A DNA stretch of 64,000 nucleotides. Source: Marasmius tenuissimus (taxonomy: Eukaryota > Basidiomycota > Agaricomycetes > Agaricales > Marasmiaceae). The stretch spans positions 806,001-870,000 of the forward strand of contig JAQOTA010000052.1 of the NCBI GenBank assembly GCA_029532415.1, read 5' to 3'. The notes beneath the pieces were generated by a model that searched no databases, was not told the origin of the DNA, and saw only the letters and a list, made by a program, of their open reading frames with translations. Position 1 is the first letter of the stretch; each line of letters opens with the position of its first letter. Shown here piece after piece: positions 19,005 to 30,995 of this stretch. The position numbers were made by a program, and so were the translations under genes.

Positions 19005-22000
19005 CTAGGCATCCGCAGCCCCATCATCTGCTTCCGCATCCTCTTGGTCGTCGTTCGAGTCGTAATCGTCCGGGTATTTCACCGTCGATCGCGTAGACGT
19101 CGTACTCGCGTCAGAGTCGGACGATTCCACTCCCATATCTTCATCATCCTCTTCGCTTTCCTCCTCAGTTTCCCATCCAGGCACATCCTCCAAAAGCTCC
19201 CCCGTCTCTACGTCGTATGTAGGTAAGGGCTTGTCGTTCTTTGTTGCCTCCAGCTCCAGCTGCCTTGTGTGCGCACGAGTTGAATGGCCGACACCTCCAC
19301 CACGATTTCTCATGAACAGATCTCGGTCGCCGAAGAAATTAACGTAGTAGGCTTCCCAGTCATATGCTTCGGCGACCAACTTTCCCTCCCAAACAATCTC
19401 GCGGACTCTGGCGACTGATTTAGGTGGAAGAAGATCCTTCGCTGCCGCGGTTTCCTCGTCGTAGTCCATGGTTAACCCGTCATGAAAAGCAGGCTCGAGG
19501 TAGGCACCCCGTATCACTCTAGCCGGATCGACGAAACCAAACGCATCGGGGTCCGATGCCGGAAGGAAACGAACTTTGGGCAGGCGCTTTGCAGTCCAAC
19601 CATGTCGGTAGGTTGTGTCCAGCTCGTACCATCTAACCCACAGAAAGTCCATCTTTTGGACCTTCCGATCCTCAGGCCTTATCTTATCGTCCCAAACCCA
19701 AACGTTTGCGTGAAAGACCCCAATAACGCGAGCATAGCGATATGGGTGTCTCTCCTCCTCACGAGTGACTTCATCTGCCAGTAACATGATATCAGGATGG
19801 GTGCGGGGATTGATCGTCTGGGCTTTCCGACGCAGGTTGTACGTGTTGTAGTGTATACGGAAGGTTCGGTGAATGTAGATGCGGTTCTTGACGAATATGA
19901 GCGAATTGAGTTGTCTGCGATCCAGTTCTTCGTCGCCCAAGAGCCCAAGAATTCTGTAGAGAAGATGCGAACGTAGGTGATCGTAAAAGTACTGAAATGA
20001 GATCGAAAGTCAGTAAATTTTTCTCGTTTCAAAGACTGGTATACTTACAAGGAGAGCAGGATCGTCTTCGTCACTCGTAAACTCGTGGAGCTTCAGTGGG
20101 TATCGCTCACTAGGCGACATCTGATACCTCTCCTTCGGGTTTCCTAGGGGCAGTCTCTCCCTGTCCGGAATCGTATACACGGTGTCCTTGGCCTTGTGAT
20201 GTTCTACGAATCGACCCTTGACACGGAGAGAGTGCAACAACCTCGCGCGTCTATGGTACATTGCTATTTGTGGTTCGTGATTACGCTTGTTCGTTCGACC
20301 ATATAGCCTCTTGGTGCGTATGTGTTCGCGCTCTCCCTAATCAGAATAAAAAGTTAGTTCAAGTTTGAAAAGTATAGCCGTTGGACGTACCATGCGAGTC
20401 GTGTAGCTATCGAGGCTACCAAATGCCTTGATGAAGTACGGGTAATGTGTCGGCATGTGGGTCTTGAACGTCTTCAAACTGAACGTCTTCTCTTTCAGCC
20501 CGTCGACATCCTCTTCACTGGCATCACTCTTCTTCTTCTTCTTCGGTGCCTTGCCCTGTTTGTGTCTCTTCTTTGCCCGGCTAGCTTCAGCGTTCCGCCT
20601 CTTTTCCGCCTCTTCCGGGATCTCCTTTGTCGTGTAGGCGGCGCAAGTCTTGTTTACAAATCGCCGGAGAGATTTGCCGTACTGGGTGATCGTACTGTCG
20701 AGCGTTGCGACAGTTGAATCAGTATGCATCCCAAGTGATGCGTATGCTATGAGGACATTGAAGTCCCAGAGCAGGTCGAGTATCACGTCGTTGTGCTCGT
20801 CGGGAAGCAGACCCTCAAAGCAGGGGATGGAGCACTGAATACGTTGAGTAAAAGTCGAGCAGCGAGGACACGAAACCCAAACCTGTATAACGTCCTCGAA
20901 ATCTCGAAAGGCAAACTTCTTCATCAACGTGACGTTGTTCACGAACCGCCGAATTGTTCCATTGTCAAACGTCGGAACATTACGATACCTGGACAAGAAT
21001 TAGCAAAGTTCGAGATGCTGATACGGTGCTGGCCTTACCTGCTATTCAGAATGCTCAGATTTCCATTGTCCTCTGCGAAGACAAGACGGTTGAGGTGCTT
21101 GAAGAGAGATTCCATAAGACCCGCGAGCTCATGCATCGTGTCGGCGACAAGGAGGTTGTAGTAGTTGTCGTCAACCTGATGCAACAGTTCGGAAAAGGTG
21201 TTCTATAATTTTTTGGTCAGCTCAAGAACGTTCAGTCGTCAGACAACTTACTCGATCCAGCTGCTCTGAAGCCCCCCCTTCATAATTTCAACCACGATAT
21301 CACTCGTCAGGGCCATCCCATATTGGAAGATGCAGCTGCGAGACTCCTCGATCCGTTCCCTTCGTTCGTCTGAATCCACCCTCTTCTCGTCCCTCCGCCG
21401 GTGATCCCATTTCATTCCCAATTGATAAATTTGGGATTTTTTGATCATACACTGCGGGCACGGGTATTCCGACAGAAACTTGATGCTAGCGAGGAGAACC
21501 TTTTCGACATAGTCGGCAGAATGCGCGAAGAGTCTGGGGAAGAGGAGGCGGATGATACCATCGGCACACCTTTCCAACTTTCCGTGGAGATAAGCGTCGA
21601 CGAATCCAGGGTCGGAGATTATGAGCGCCCAAACGAGCTGAATCAGCTCTCGTTTGACGAAGCGGAAGACTTCCTCCGTTGCCGCACGCCCCATGAGGTC
21701 CTTGTACTTTTGCTTGAAAGAATCAGGAACCTGTATCGATGAATTAGATCTATCGCGTTATAAAAAGTGGTACGAAACTGACCTTGGGCACATAGACGAC
21801 ATGATTCATGGCGAACATTGATGGATTGGACCGTCTGTGCTTGGACATGTTGCCAAAGGAGACATATCCGGGCCAGATAGAACGATCGGAAAAGTGGGTC
21901 AATAGCGTACTGTCGGAGTACTGCATAATTGCGACCACGACCACCTCATGCTGGCATCCATCAGGTACCCTGCTCGCAACCTCTCTCTCCATCTCGAGCA

Positions 22001-23257
22001 TTCTGTCGGAGGTGTAAGCCTCTCCATAGATCCTCTGAACGGGCTCCCCAGGTGCAGGCTCCCAGAACAACTTGTATGGCTTGAGATGGAGAGAATAGAA
22101 CGAGGTGTCTTGGAAGTCGTCCGTTATACAATCGAGAGCCTTCCTATACCAGATATCCTCCACTCGAAATTTGCAAGCGTTGTTCTCCTTGCACTTCGTC
22201 CCGGCGCATGGAAGCGGGATGTCCACATAGCCGTCTTGCCATCCAGAGTATGAGCCAAAGGGCAGGGAAGAAGGGATATCTCCCTTTTCGATCGCTGGTA
22301 TTTCCTCCCCTTCGTAGTTATCAAGCTTGCTCGCTTCTTTCACACTATCGAAGGTTGCGATGTGGGAGGGGTGATAATCAGGTTGTCGGAAGATGTCGAC
22401 AAGGTCGTTGATATTCTGAAGGGAAACACCGTTTGCAGCGGCGTTGTAAAACCAGTCCATTATGCGGAACGTGGTCGGGTTGGAAAAGGGGGCGTAGGGA
22501 GGTGGCGGTTTGGGAGGTGCTTTGGGATCACCCGCCGGGGGTTGGGGATCTGGCTTTGGACGTCCGAACACCGCATCGGGTCGGCGGCCTCGCCTTCGTG
22601 TAACAGAAAAGCCTGTGCTATCAATCAAGTCGTCCATTCCAATGTCCTCGTCTGGGTCGCGAGAAGGAAGCTTGAAACGATGGATTTTGAATAGCCCAAA
22701 GCTGTCTTTATGCGAGACGATGAAGGGGTCACTTGGCGGCGGGGTTCTTTCTGGCGATGGTTCTGGCACTGGCGTTGGCTCCCGTACTGGCGTCGGTTCT
22801 GGCGCTGGCTCTTCTGGCTCGGGCTCGGGTTCTGGGATCGCTTGCGAGAGGAATTCACAATGATAGGCTAGGTCCATCTCCCAGTATCGTAGAGGTAGCT
22901 GTCGAGTGCGACGAGACCTTCCCTCCGTAGCCTGTGATCCAGTAGGCGGTTCGATTTGTTGAGATTGCTCTGTCTGAACTGCGGGCGGTGCTTCGTCTAC
23001 CTCCATTTGCGCCTCATTCATTCCCTGCTCAGTCTCCTGCCTAATCTCCTGCCCAATCTCCTGATCAATCTGCATTTCTACTTCCTCCGGGGCTTCGTCC
23101 ACCACCTGCGTAGTCGTAAGGGCATGTTGAACTTGAACTGGGACGAGGTTTTTTCGGCAATGATGGCTATGAACGTTTCTCCCTCTAGAGGTATCGAATG
23201 TCCTGGGGCAATAATTACATGGAAATTTCTGGGGAGACGTCAGGGATCCGTGCTCGA
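19005..23257 (-). CDS. Plavaka-type DNA transposase
   Basis: Large multi-exon transposase of the basidiomycete Plavaka group (CACTA/EnSpm-related). In order: an N-terminal C2H2 zinc finger (FPCNYCPRTF...HSHHC, 23155-23225); an acidic and Pro-rich linker; FRIMDWFYNAAANGVSLQ; the catalytic-core region MQYSDSTLLTHF, FGNMSKHRRSNPSMFAMNH, ERCADGIIRLLFPRLFAHSA, ADTMHELAG; YRNVPTFDNGTIRRFVNN; CFEGLLPDEHND; EHIRTKRLYGRTNK; and a C-terminal domain with RYARVIGVFHANVWVWDD and an acidic end. The D of YSD and the D-x-x-HE motif match the conserved acidic positions of the group. I found no internal stop or frameshift, so it looks full length and possibly active. The start is unresolved: the frame is open to a stop near 23275 with no ATG, so at least one upstream exon must exist, perhaps in the palindrome arm at 23641-23771. 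The exact terminal inverted repeats were not found. Confidence 0.85.
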
Positions 23258-23640
23258 AAGGTAAACGATTTCACGCACCCCCATGATGAATCAGAGCACA
23301 ATAATATCGATAAATTAGATCTTTCTGGGAGAGATATGAGCATTAACCAGCGAAAAGACCAGCGACAGTTCTCACCTCTGGCTAAACGAATGTTTGATAG
23401 CCGTCCAAGGACGACCGATTGTATCTAGGACCTGCAAATGTATTTCAGCTGTCGTTGAACGCGGCGACATGACGGGTCCTAGCGATTTTCTATTTTTTCT
23501 ACTACGAGACTCTTTCTAATGTGAGTCTTTTCGACTCTTGAGCTCAGTCAAACTTTACTTTATTTACGGGAAGGCATTTTATTGTTCTAATCTACCTGGT
23601 ACTATGTAGAGTTGAGGTGAAAAAACTTACCGCCAGCACG
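23258..23640. other. upstream region of the Plavaka gene
   Basis: Between the first recognised transposase exon and the palindrome. It probably contains 5' exons or introns of the transposase gene. A GTAAG donor in minus orientation sits at the edge of the palindrome (about 23625-23629). No separate gene seen. Confidence 0.45.
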
Positions 23641-23925
23641 TTGGTGGTGGTTCTGGTTGAAGAGTGGCATAAAGGGGGCTGTGCTGTCCGCGTTCCCAGG
23701 ATATAGCCCACGAGCTGTCCAATCCGTCTAGCGCGCAGATAAATTTGAGCGCTGGGTGATAAGAGATAAGAGATAAGAGAGATCTCATCTGGTCTTATCT
23801 CTTTTATCACCCAGCGCTCAAATTTATCTGCGCGCTAGACGGATTGGACAGCTCGTGGGCTATATCCTGGGAACGCGGACAGCACAGCCACCTTTATGCC
23901 ACTCTTCAACCAGAACCACCACCAA
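23641..23925. repeat. long near-perfect palindrome, arms of about 131 bp
   Basis: The left arm (23641 to about 23771) and right arm (about 23795-23925) are inverted copies with one mismatch in the bulk (AAAGGG against AAAGGT) and a small indel next to the GATAAGA-rich loop. It lies between the divergent Plavaka (minus) and Spt5-like (plus) genes. Each arm, read outward, contains an ATG that opens MPLFNQNHHQ and is soon followed by a GTAAG splice donor. The right-arm ATG is 23896-23898 with its donor at 23951. The palindrome therefore looks like an inverted-duplicated promoter plus first exon. In the right arm, splicing to the visible acceptor at 24123 runs into a stop after eight codons, so it may be a 5' leader or relic. 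Confidence 0.85.
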
Positions 23926-24276
23926 CAAGCTCGGTGGTCGCCCACCAGAGGTAAGTCTGGCTCTAAACATCGTACAAATACAGTAGTATCGTAGCGATTA
24001 CAATACAAAGTATTTCTAAGAATTTGAGAGATAGAATGGTGGCGAAAAGCCCCCCAAAAATCCTTTGTATCATCAATGAAAACGAAAAAACGCAGCGAGA
24101 GATGCTGACGGTCGATTTTACAGGCTCGGCTATGGCATCTATGGACTAGTTGCAACGCGCTGCACGTTCTATTTCGGTATGTGGTGTATCCTATGAACCT
24201 CCAGACAAGACACGCTGACATTTGCTGGAACCAGGTCGTCAACCTTCAAAACGTTCATCTCTCCAAAACTCGAACC

Positions 24277-27200
24277 ATGGGTGCTGGAAAACGCAGAAGA
24301 ACAGGCGTTGACTCGTTTCTGGATGTTGCTGCCGTAGAGGATGGAAATGACGAGGATGAAGTGGAATCGGAAGTCGAGGAGCGCTTTGAGGTCAGCGACG
24401 ACGACGATGACAACGGTAAGTTGAATACACCATCGTTATTGCTCTTTTTTTTTTGATTGTTCTTTCATTCATAGGCTCTACTTCTGCCCGCAAGCAAGTC
24501 ACCCCCGAGGCACACGAAGATCAACAGGCGTTTATAGATGCTCTCTGCGACGACCTGACTGCTCGTTATGTCCGTGATCCGAAGCCCAACGAAGGACCAT
24601 CCCTACCACCACAAACTCCACTATTCCTTCCATCTTCCTCTGAATCACCAACTATGCCAACGTATCCTTCCATGTCCCCCAGGCTCTCGAGGCCCATCTC
24701 TCAGATCCCTCTCGTTGATCGAATGGACCCTTGGGAGCGGATTCATACACTCAACAGGAACGCCGAAATCGCCAATACCTCTACTTTGGATCGTGGCTAC
24801 ATTCGCGAAGAGAAAAAACGATATTCTCGTGCCGTCAGTACCCGCTTGAGGGAGTACGTTGGGCCTCTCGAATGGGTGACCGTTTGCTCCGGGACATACC
24901 GTGGTGACGTTGGTATAGCGATCTCGCTGCCACGAGACGACGAAGACGACGAAGAAGACAGGGAGCGGGAGGAGATCCTTCAGAATAAACTGAAGTACAA
25001 CCCGGCGAAGAAGCGGAGGCTCGAGCATGAAAAGGATATCGAGCAGATGAGGGCTGAACAGAGGGAGTTCATTCACGAGTTGCGCCACGAAAAAAGAGGC
25101 GTGGATTTCCTCGAACTGGAGGATCTTCGCTGCAAACGCGACGAATTTCAGGTTCTCCTCGTGCCACGGCATCCCCTCAGCGAACGCGAAAAGTCTGAGC
25201 TACAACAGGAGGATCCGGACATCATTCGACCTTTTGCCAGCGAAACTGACGGATCCTCCGTTCACCGCAATCCTCCCCGTCTCTTCAACGCCAAAGAGTA
25301 CGATAATGTTGAAAAGGTCAAAGTTAGGGAACTCAAGCTCTACCGATACAACAACTCGATGTTTGTCCCCGAGGGACTACTGATCACCAACTATAATCGA
25401 AAGGACCTTCTACTCGCGACTTCGATTCCACTCAAGCTCGAGAAAGCTTTCAGGGAATCAAACCACTTCATCCTCCAATCCTCTCCTTTTCCCCATCCCT
25501 CCGGTTGGTCCTTTGACGACGGCGAAGATGTCGTTTGGACCGATCCTTCTCCACCATCTGCATCGAATCAGACCCCTCGCCGCGGAATGATTGTTACCTT
25601 CAAGCACTTGCAGGTCCAAGCTAGGTTGAGTAACCCCCAGACGGCCATCGTGAGCACCAAGGTAGACGCGGAGCAGCTCTTGCAGTCTATCGTTGGCCCC
25701 GTTGACTATGCGAACGAGACACCTGAGGGGAGGTTCCTGCGAGAGAAGAAAGAAGAAGAGACTCGGCGTGAACAGCGAATACTTCAGGAGGTTGTCAGCA
25801 AGGGCGAGCATGCTGCCCAAGTCCGACATCTTCTCAAACCCCACAAGAAAGATGACTGGGTCATCATAATGACAGGGAAAGATCGCGGTAAACATGGTCG
25901 TGTTCTCGCCAGGTACGAGGACGTTATCACCGTGATCATACCCGAATATCACATCTTCGCTACCTGCCATGTCAACGCAGCAAAGCGAATACCCTCCCCT
26001 GTGGAGAGAGACACTCGTCTCGACGTGTTTGGTACGAGGAGGGAGCTTGTCCCGGTTCCCTGGGTAGGGATTGAGGTACGGGTGACCAGAGGGCCTCAAA
26101 GCGGGTGCATCGGCCGTGTTGAGATGGTGGAGAGGGTGGAGGGGAGATTTGGAAGAAGATTGATGGTTGGCCTGTGGGTTGGTGCACTCAAGAAGTTGGT
26201 CTTCGCTGACCACGACCACATATTGACAACTCTGTGAGTCTTCTACATTGGCTTTTTTCATAGATATTATTCTAACTTTATCACCAGTAGGGCGCAACGA
26301 CTGCGAGATGCTCAACCTTTGAGCGAGAGGCAGAACGTTATCTACGGCATCTCTCGCTCATTGTTGACTGGCCGTGAACCGTGGTTGGGCACTCGAGTAC
26401 GCATTACGAAGGGTCAGCTCAAAGGACAGTTAGGATTGGTACGAGGGGTAAACGTCACCTTTGAGACGAATAACTTGCAGAAAGACCGGCACGTTTTGGG
26501 AAAGACCTTGTCGAATCGCAAAGGGATCCAGCTCAGGATCGAACTCGAGACTCACATGGCCGTGAACACAGGACTGGCAACCGTCGACTACTTACGCGTC
26601 CGCGATACGAAGAGCGGCAGGTTGCTGAACCAAGCGTACCCTGTCAGATCCGGCTCTTTTTACGACTTTCGACCCGACCTCGAGGAGCTCCCGGTTATAG
26701 TGGAGGAGTTGGATCGTTCGGAGGGTCCTGGTACTCCCCAGTGGACAAGAGAAGAAATGGAAACCATGCGGTCCGATACGACACCGGGACCTCATTGGGA
26801 TCCCCATTCGATTTCTCCTTACCCTATCAGCGCAATTTCTACTCCCCAGTGGTCAGGACACGAGATCGCAGACATGCGCTTCGGTACGAACCCGGAAAGT
26901 GCTTGGGATCCCAATGCGTCTTCTCCTCTTCCCGTTGGCACCACAGTTTCATCTCCTCCCTCGCCGAACCCTGAACCAGACAACGAGCCCCTCAACCCCT
27001 CTGAGCAGGCTGCTGCAGATAGACTGGAAGAGTTTTGTCTGCAGGCATTCCGAGAAGCGGAGGAAGAGGAAACGGCTCAGGCAGCAGCTTCAGTTCCTCA
27101 ACACTGGATCCTTCACCCAAAACTCGTAGGCCTCAGGGTGCAAGCTTGTGTCGAGGACCAAGACGTTTACCTCGACATTGTGGCCCGCGGCAACGGCGCA

Positions 27201-27605
27201 ACGGCTCAACGGAAGGTAGATGGCACAAATCGATCCATCCACGACATCTCCACCGTCCAGCGTGCTCGAGATCTGATCAAGCCCAGCACTGAGAAGAACC
27301 TTATGGTTGTCGTGGGCGGTGATCCCGAACACATTGGTAAACTCGTTCGACGAGTGTCCAATTTTTATTTGGGCTCGAAATCGGAGGAGAATCATTGGAT
27401 GATCCTCGCTGTCATAGAGAAGACTAGTCCAACTGCCGTAGAAAATTTGACCTCGGAGCGTCTTGAGCTGGATCCCAAGACCATGCTGGCGAGAGTCTAC
27501 GAGTCGAAGAAGAACAGAGCTGTGGGCACAGATTATATGAAGATTATTCGCAATGCAGCGCTGGCTTCCAACAGACGTATGGTCCCAGTTCGCCCTCTCT
27601 CTTGA
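24277..27605 (+). CDS. Spt5-like KOW-motif protein (lineage-specific)
   Basis: About 1,070 residues in three exons. ATG 24277 opens MGAGKRRRTG and an acidic stretch; the intron at 24417-24474 and the intron at about 26236-26287 both splice in frame. It resembles transcription elongation factor Spt5: acidic N-terminus, an NGN-like part (DEFQVLLVPRHPL, VKVRELKLYRYN), then KOW motifs at VTVCSGTYRGDVG, WVIIMTGKDRGKHGRVLAR, IEVRVTRGPQSGCIGRVEM and TRVRITKGQLKGQLGLVRG. Spt5 with Spt4 holds RNA polymerase II on the template (family knowledge). This copy lacks an obvious Ser/Pro heptad-like C-terminal repeat and instead has a diverged tail. It is likely one of the amplified Spt5-like genes of Agaricomycetes rather than the essential SPT5. 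It lies divergent from the Plavaka gene across the palindrome and may be transposon cargo. Confidence 0.7.
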
Positions 27606-27864
27606 CCCATTTCCCTGCGATGACTTCTCTTGCTACAAATTCTTGCTATAGATGCTAATGTACCGTATAATTTCTTGTAGCCATAGCGTACCATGAATTT
27701 TTACTTGTAGTTCCTGTCGAAATGACTGACGCGACGCATATACCCAGACGCGTCCCAAACATAGACAAACAGGACGCGCCCCATAAATTCGCGTCCCCAA
27801 TTCCCTTCCTCCCCATCGTCTGTTCTCCTTGTACCTCCATCTCTTCTGTTGTCCTTTGCTCAAT

Positions 27865-29965
27865 ATGTCTATCCCTACCCCAAATTCCACGCAACGATGG
27901 CATCCTGCTCGATATCCAGGCGCTGTGTCCCAAGCTCGAACCCAAGCGCCCACCGAATCGGCCATTCAAGTTCGCGATCAGCGTCAACAACAACAACAGC
28001 AGCAACAGCAGCAACAGCCTCAACCACAACCACAACCACAACCACAACCAGAGGATATACCCGACGAGGCAACACTGGATCGAATACGAAAAGCACGTTT
28101 GATAGTACAAGGTCTTCGAGCCAAAAAGCCAGAAAACGAGGTCCAGCGTTCCTCAAAACTCAACAAACATCGGAAGTTCATTACTACCTCGTATGATTCT
28201 CCTTTTGGGTATATACGTTTATTAACTATCTGCCAGGGCCGATCCTACTCAGCTTCCACCCGACGAGTTTCAAAGCGGAGATGCCTATAAGGCATGCGAA
28301 CCCCTCAAGCTTGCAGCAAAATATCTCTTTCGGTGCCTTGACCCCCTCGCCTCCATCCCGGAAATCTTCACGGTCGGCATGATCGATCGCGGATACCTTT
28401 CCAACGACTACATCCAAGACCTGTTAGTACATGCGTTCATTTTGGACATTCGCTGATCGCGCGTTCATTCTAGGCACCCGAGCGAGTACGAACGAGAGTT
28501 AGACTTGTATAATAGGCTCCTGAAACACAGCCCTCGGCTTCGGGAGTTCCTGGATACATTACATGAAATGAAGGATTATGACGGTGTGGAAGACGTTGGG
28601 AAGATGGTACGTATGTTATCTTCTCGGGCCGCAAGCTTCTCTCATATATTCCTTAGCTGCAACGAATCGCTTCACAAGCCAAGTCGAGTGACGCACACGA
28701 AGTATCGACCAGGATTATCGGTTACATCCCCCGCACTCCGAGTGACGACGACCGTCTCATACCTCCCATCGACGCAAAGAACAAAGATTTACGGGGTCTC
28801 AATCACCCCGACATTGCTGCACTGTTGGCACCACGAGACCTACACAAGCATCTATTCCTCCCACGCACAGACAAGCGCTACAAACGGTGAGTCGCCATTC
28901 CTATCACGCGGCTATTCTAACTAATGTTTCCCATAGCGCCGTTGCTAAGATGATGAAGAAGAAGATCAACTTGTATTCGCTCCATCTCCCCAAGTTCCTA
29001 TATGGACGATACGTCCCCGGTAACTCATTCGCCGGCCTATTCACGAGCGATATCATGTTTCGTGTAAGTATCCTGTCCTTCTTACCCTACGTTGACTGAT
29101 TGTACTTCCAAGACCGGCCGTTCGATTTTCACCACACCTTCTTCTGCCTTGAGACGTGAGGATCGGGAATCCGCCAAGGGAAACGACACCCAGATGAACA
29201 TCCACTATGTCACTGCAGGAATGATTTGCTACGTAGCTTATCATGTACGTGCTCTTTTCTTGATGAGATTCCTGTACTGACGCGCTCTCCACCAGATCCG
29301 CCATGCTCTCGTCGTCTCAGATACATGGGATCAAGACGACAAATTCAACTATGCTGAATTCTTTCACTGTGCCCATACCCTCCTCACCGGAAGTTTCTTC
29401 GATACGCAGGACTATCTCGATGCAGTGTCCAAGGAGGTTCCACGCTTGGATAACGAGAAAGACCTCTCGGAGAACGAGTTGTTGGAGCATCGCGAGAAGT
29501 CGTCAGAGCTCATCATTGAAACCGACAGGGTGAGACATGCGGCATGGCAACAAGATGTATTTCGTCAGTGGAACATGTGAGTACTCATTCATTCTCGTCT
29601 GAGTTCTCATTCATGTTTGTTTCTCTAGTGAGCTTTTTGGATGTGCCTCTGGCCGTGGTCGCCATCGAGGTTCTGACGACGACGGGGCAATGCCAGGTGA
29701 AGGAGCAGCTATCGCTGCTCTCTTGAACCGGGCCTCCTCACCAGATGAGGATGAGGAGGAGGAGGACGACGACGACGACGACGACGATGACTTTTTTTCA
29801 GCCAAGCGAGCTCTCGACGGAGAGGACGACGACGACGACCTGTACTACGACCCCGACGGCACCCCTCATAGACGACCTCGCAAGGATGGCGCCGACAACG
29901 ACAACGGCGGGGAACGCCCTCGCAAGCGAGCTCGCACGGCTAACGACGGTAATACGGACGCTTAA
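27865..29965 (+). CDS. DUF6698-like fungal protein with Q-rich N-terminus and acidic C-terminus
   Basis: Multi-exon gene starting at ATG 27865 (MSIPTPNSTQRW). A Gln run followed by Gln-Pro repeats (about 27985-28050) precedes RIRKARLIVQGLR. The central part (ACEPLKLAAKYLF, MIDRGYLSNDYIQ, ELDLYNRLLKHSPRLREFL, LPRTDKRYK, LYGRYVPGNSFAGLFTSDIM, SIFTTPSSAL, YVTAGMICYVAYHIRHALVV, HAAWQQDVFRQWN) resembles DUF6698 proteins, which are abundant and uncharacterised in Agaricomycetes. The C-terminus has a long Asp/Glu run and basic clusters (RRPRKDG, RPRKRAR) that may direct it to the nucleus. The splice junctions I checked keep frame. Function unknown. It lies in the same accessory block as the transposase. 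Confidence 0.6.
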
Positions 29966-30995
29966 TATCTTCTCTCTTTTCCTTCTTTTCTTGTACTTTC
30001 TATTCGCTGCTCCTCGTTTGTGCTCGTTGCTCCCCTTTCCTTTCCCGTTCTTTCTGATGCTTGTTGCTTCCCGCTGTACCATTTGCTCCATGTGTATTTT
30101 CACTACTGCATTGCTCACCGCCAATCCACTGCTTTTTTTTGGACACCCTACCCAGTGTGCTCATGTCATCGTATGAGGCGTGTGAGATTAACGGGCTACA
30201 GGAACACCCTAATCATTTTCATTGCTCACGTTTACTACCGAGCGTCTGCTTGTAACATATACACTGCGAGATCCACACAGTTCATGCAGCCTCCTGAGGA
30301 CCGCCGAGTTCACGTTACGATATGTACACTTTGAGGCTCAGAGTGTTCAGGATCTCTGTAGAGGTCGTGAACGCTCATGAACACTGGGAACCTCATGGCG
30401 CTCGTATACATGCCAAGGCTCATAGTGTTCATGAGATACGTAGAGGTCATGATCGCTCATGAGCACTCCGAGCCTCATGGCGGTCATGAGCACTGCGAGG
30501 CTCGCAGGGCTCACGAGGGCACACAAGAAAATAGGTGTCCCGTATTCACTTGTGAGCGGCCCCGAGGCTCACACTGCTCATGAGCGATCAGGGCGTTTAT
30601 GAGCGGTCATATTCTATCGACCATTGTTCTGGTGCCGCTTGCCGGCCCTGCTTAAATCTGAGTCATCCTCTTGATCACCACCATTACTCTCCCACGGTCG
30701 CCAATGACGACGCAGCAGCATAAACTCAGACTGATTCGAACCGTTGCAAAGGTGGCGCCCAGTACGGCCTGGTACAGGTTCGAAGCTTGCCGCCAAGAAT
30801 TCCGGGTTCATGTACATGAGGGAGTGGGCAATCCACGGTAACATGTCTCCTCTGTAAGTTTCCCGTTGAGTTCGTATTGTACAACTTTTGAGATATACAA
30901 GTTTTGTGAGTACATGTGTACCTAAAGGTCCCGTCCGCATTTTCCACCTACGCTACCAATGTTTTTCTGCACGCCTGCGCGAATTTCAAAGCCAG
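29966..30995. other. intergenic with the right-edge repeat cluster
   Basis: Pyrimidine-rich 3' flank of the DUF6698-like gene, then the palindrome cluster at 30330-30610, then (from 30733) the duplicated 3' flank of GH76 copy E. No gene recognised. A GGTTCGAATC string near 30733 on the minus strand is not part of a foldable tRNA. Confidence 0.6.
30330..30610. repeat. GCTCATGAGC-type palindrome cluster, right edge of accessory block
   Basis: About 280 bp with many copies of GCTCATGAGC, GTTCATGAG, GAGGCTCA and CTTGTGAGCGGCC variants, in the style of the 17250-17432 cluster. It stands just before the duplicated flank of GH76 copy E. Confidence 0.6.

Noticed and set aside
22124..23264. Several plus-strand open frames over the Plavaka N-terminal region
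   Set aside because: Antisense to the transposase exons, repetitive Gly/Ala/Ser translation caused by the Pro/Glu-rich coding strand.
23592..24242. Open frames through both arms of the palindrome
   Set aside because: They mirror each other because of the inverted repeat; the coding-like signal I accept is only the short ATG plus donor in each arm.
25458..26315. Long minus-strand open frame (285 codons) opposite the Spt5-like gene
   Set aside because: Lies wholly antisense to a coding exon with clear KOW motifs and resembles no protein; a compositional shadow.
29745..30176. Thr-rich frame over the acidic end of the DUF6698-like gene
   Set aside because: Produced by reading the GAC-repeat out of frame; the Asp/Glu frame joins properly to upstream exons.
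30725..30790. Possible tRNA (GGTTCGAATC on the minus strand)
   Set aside because: No matching A box, acceptor stem or anticodon arm at the proper distances.
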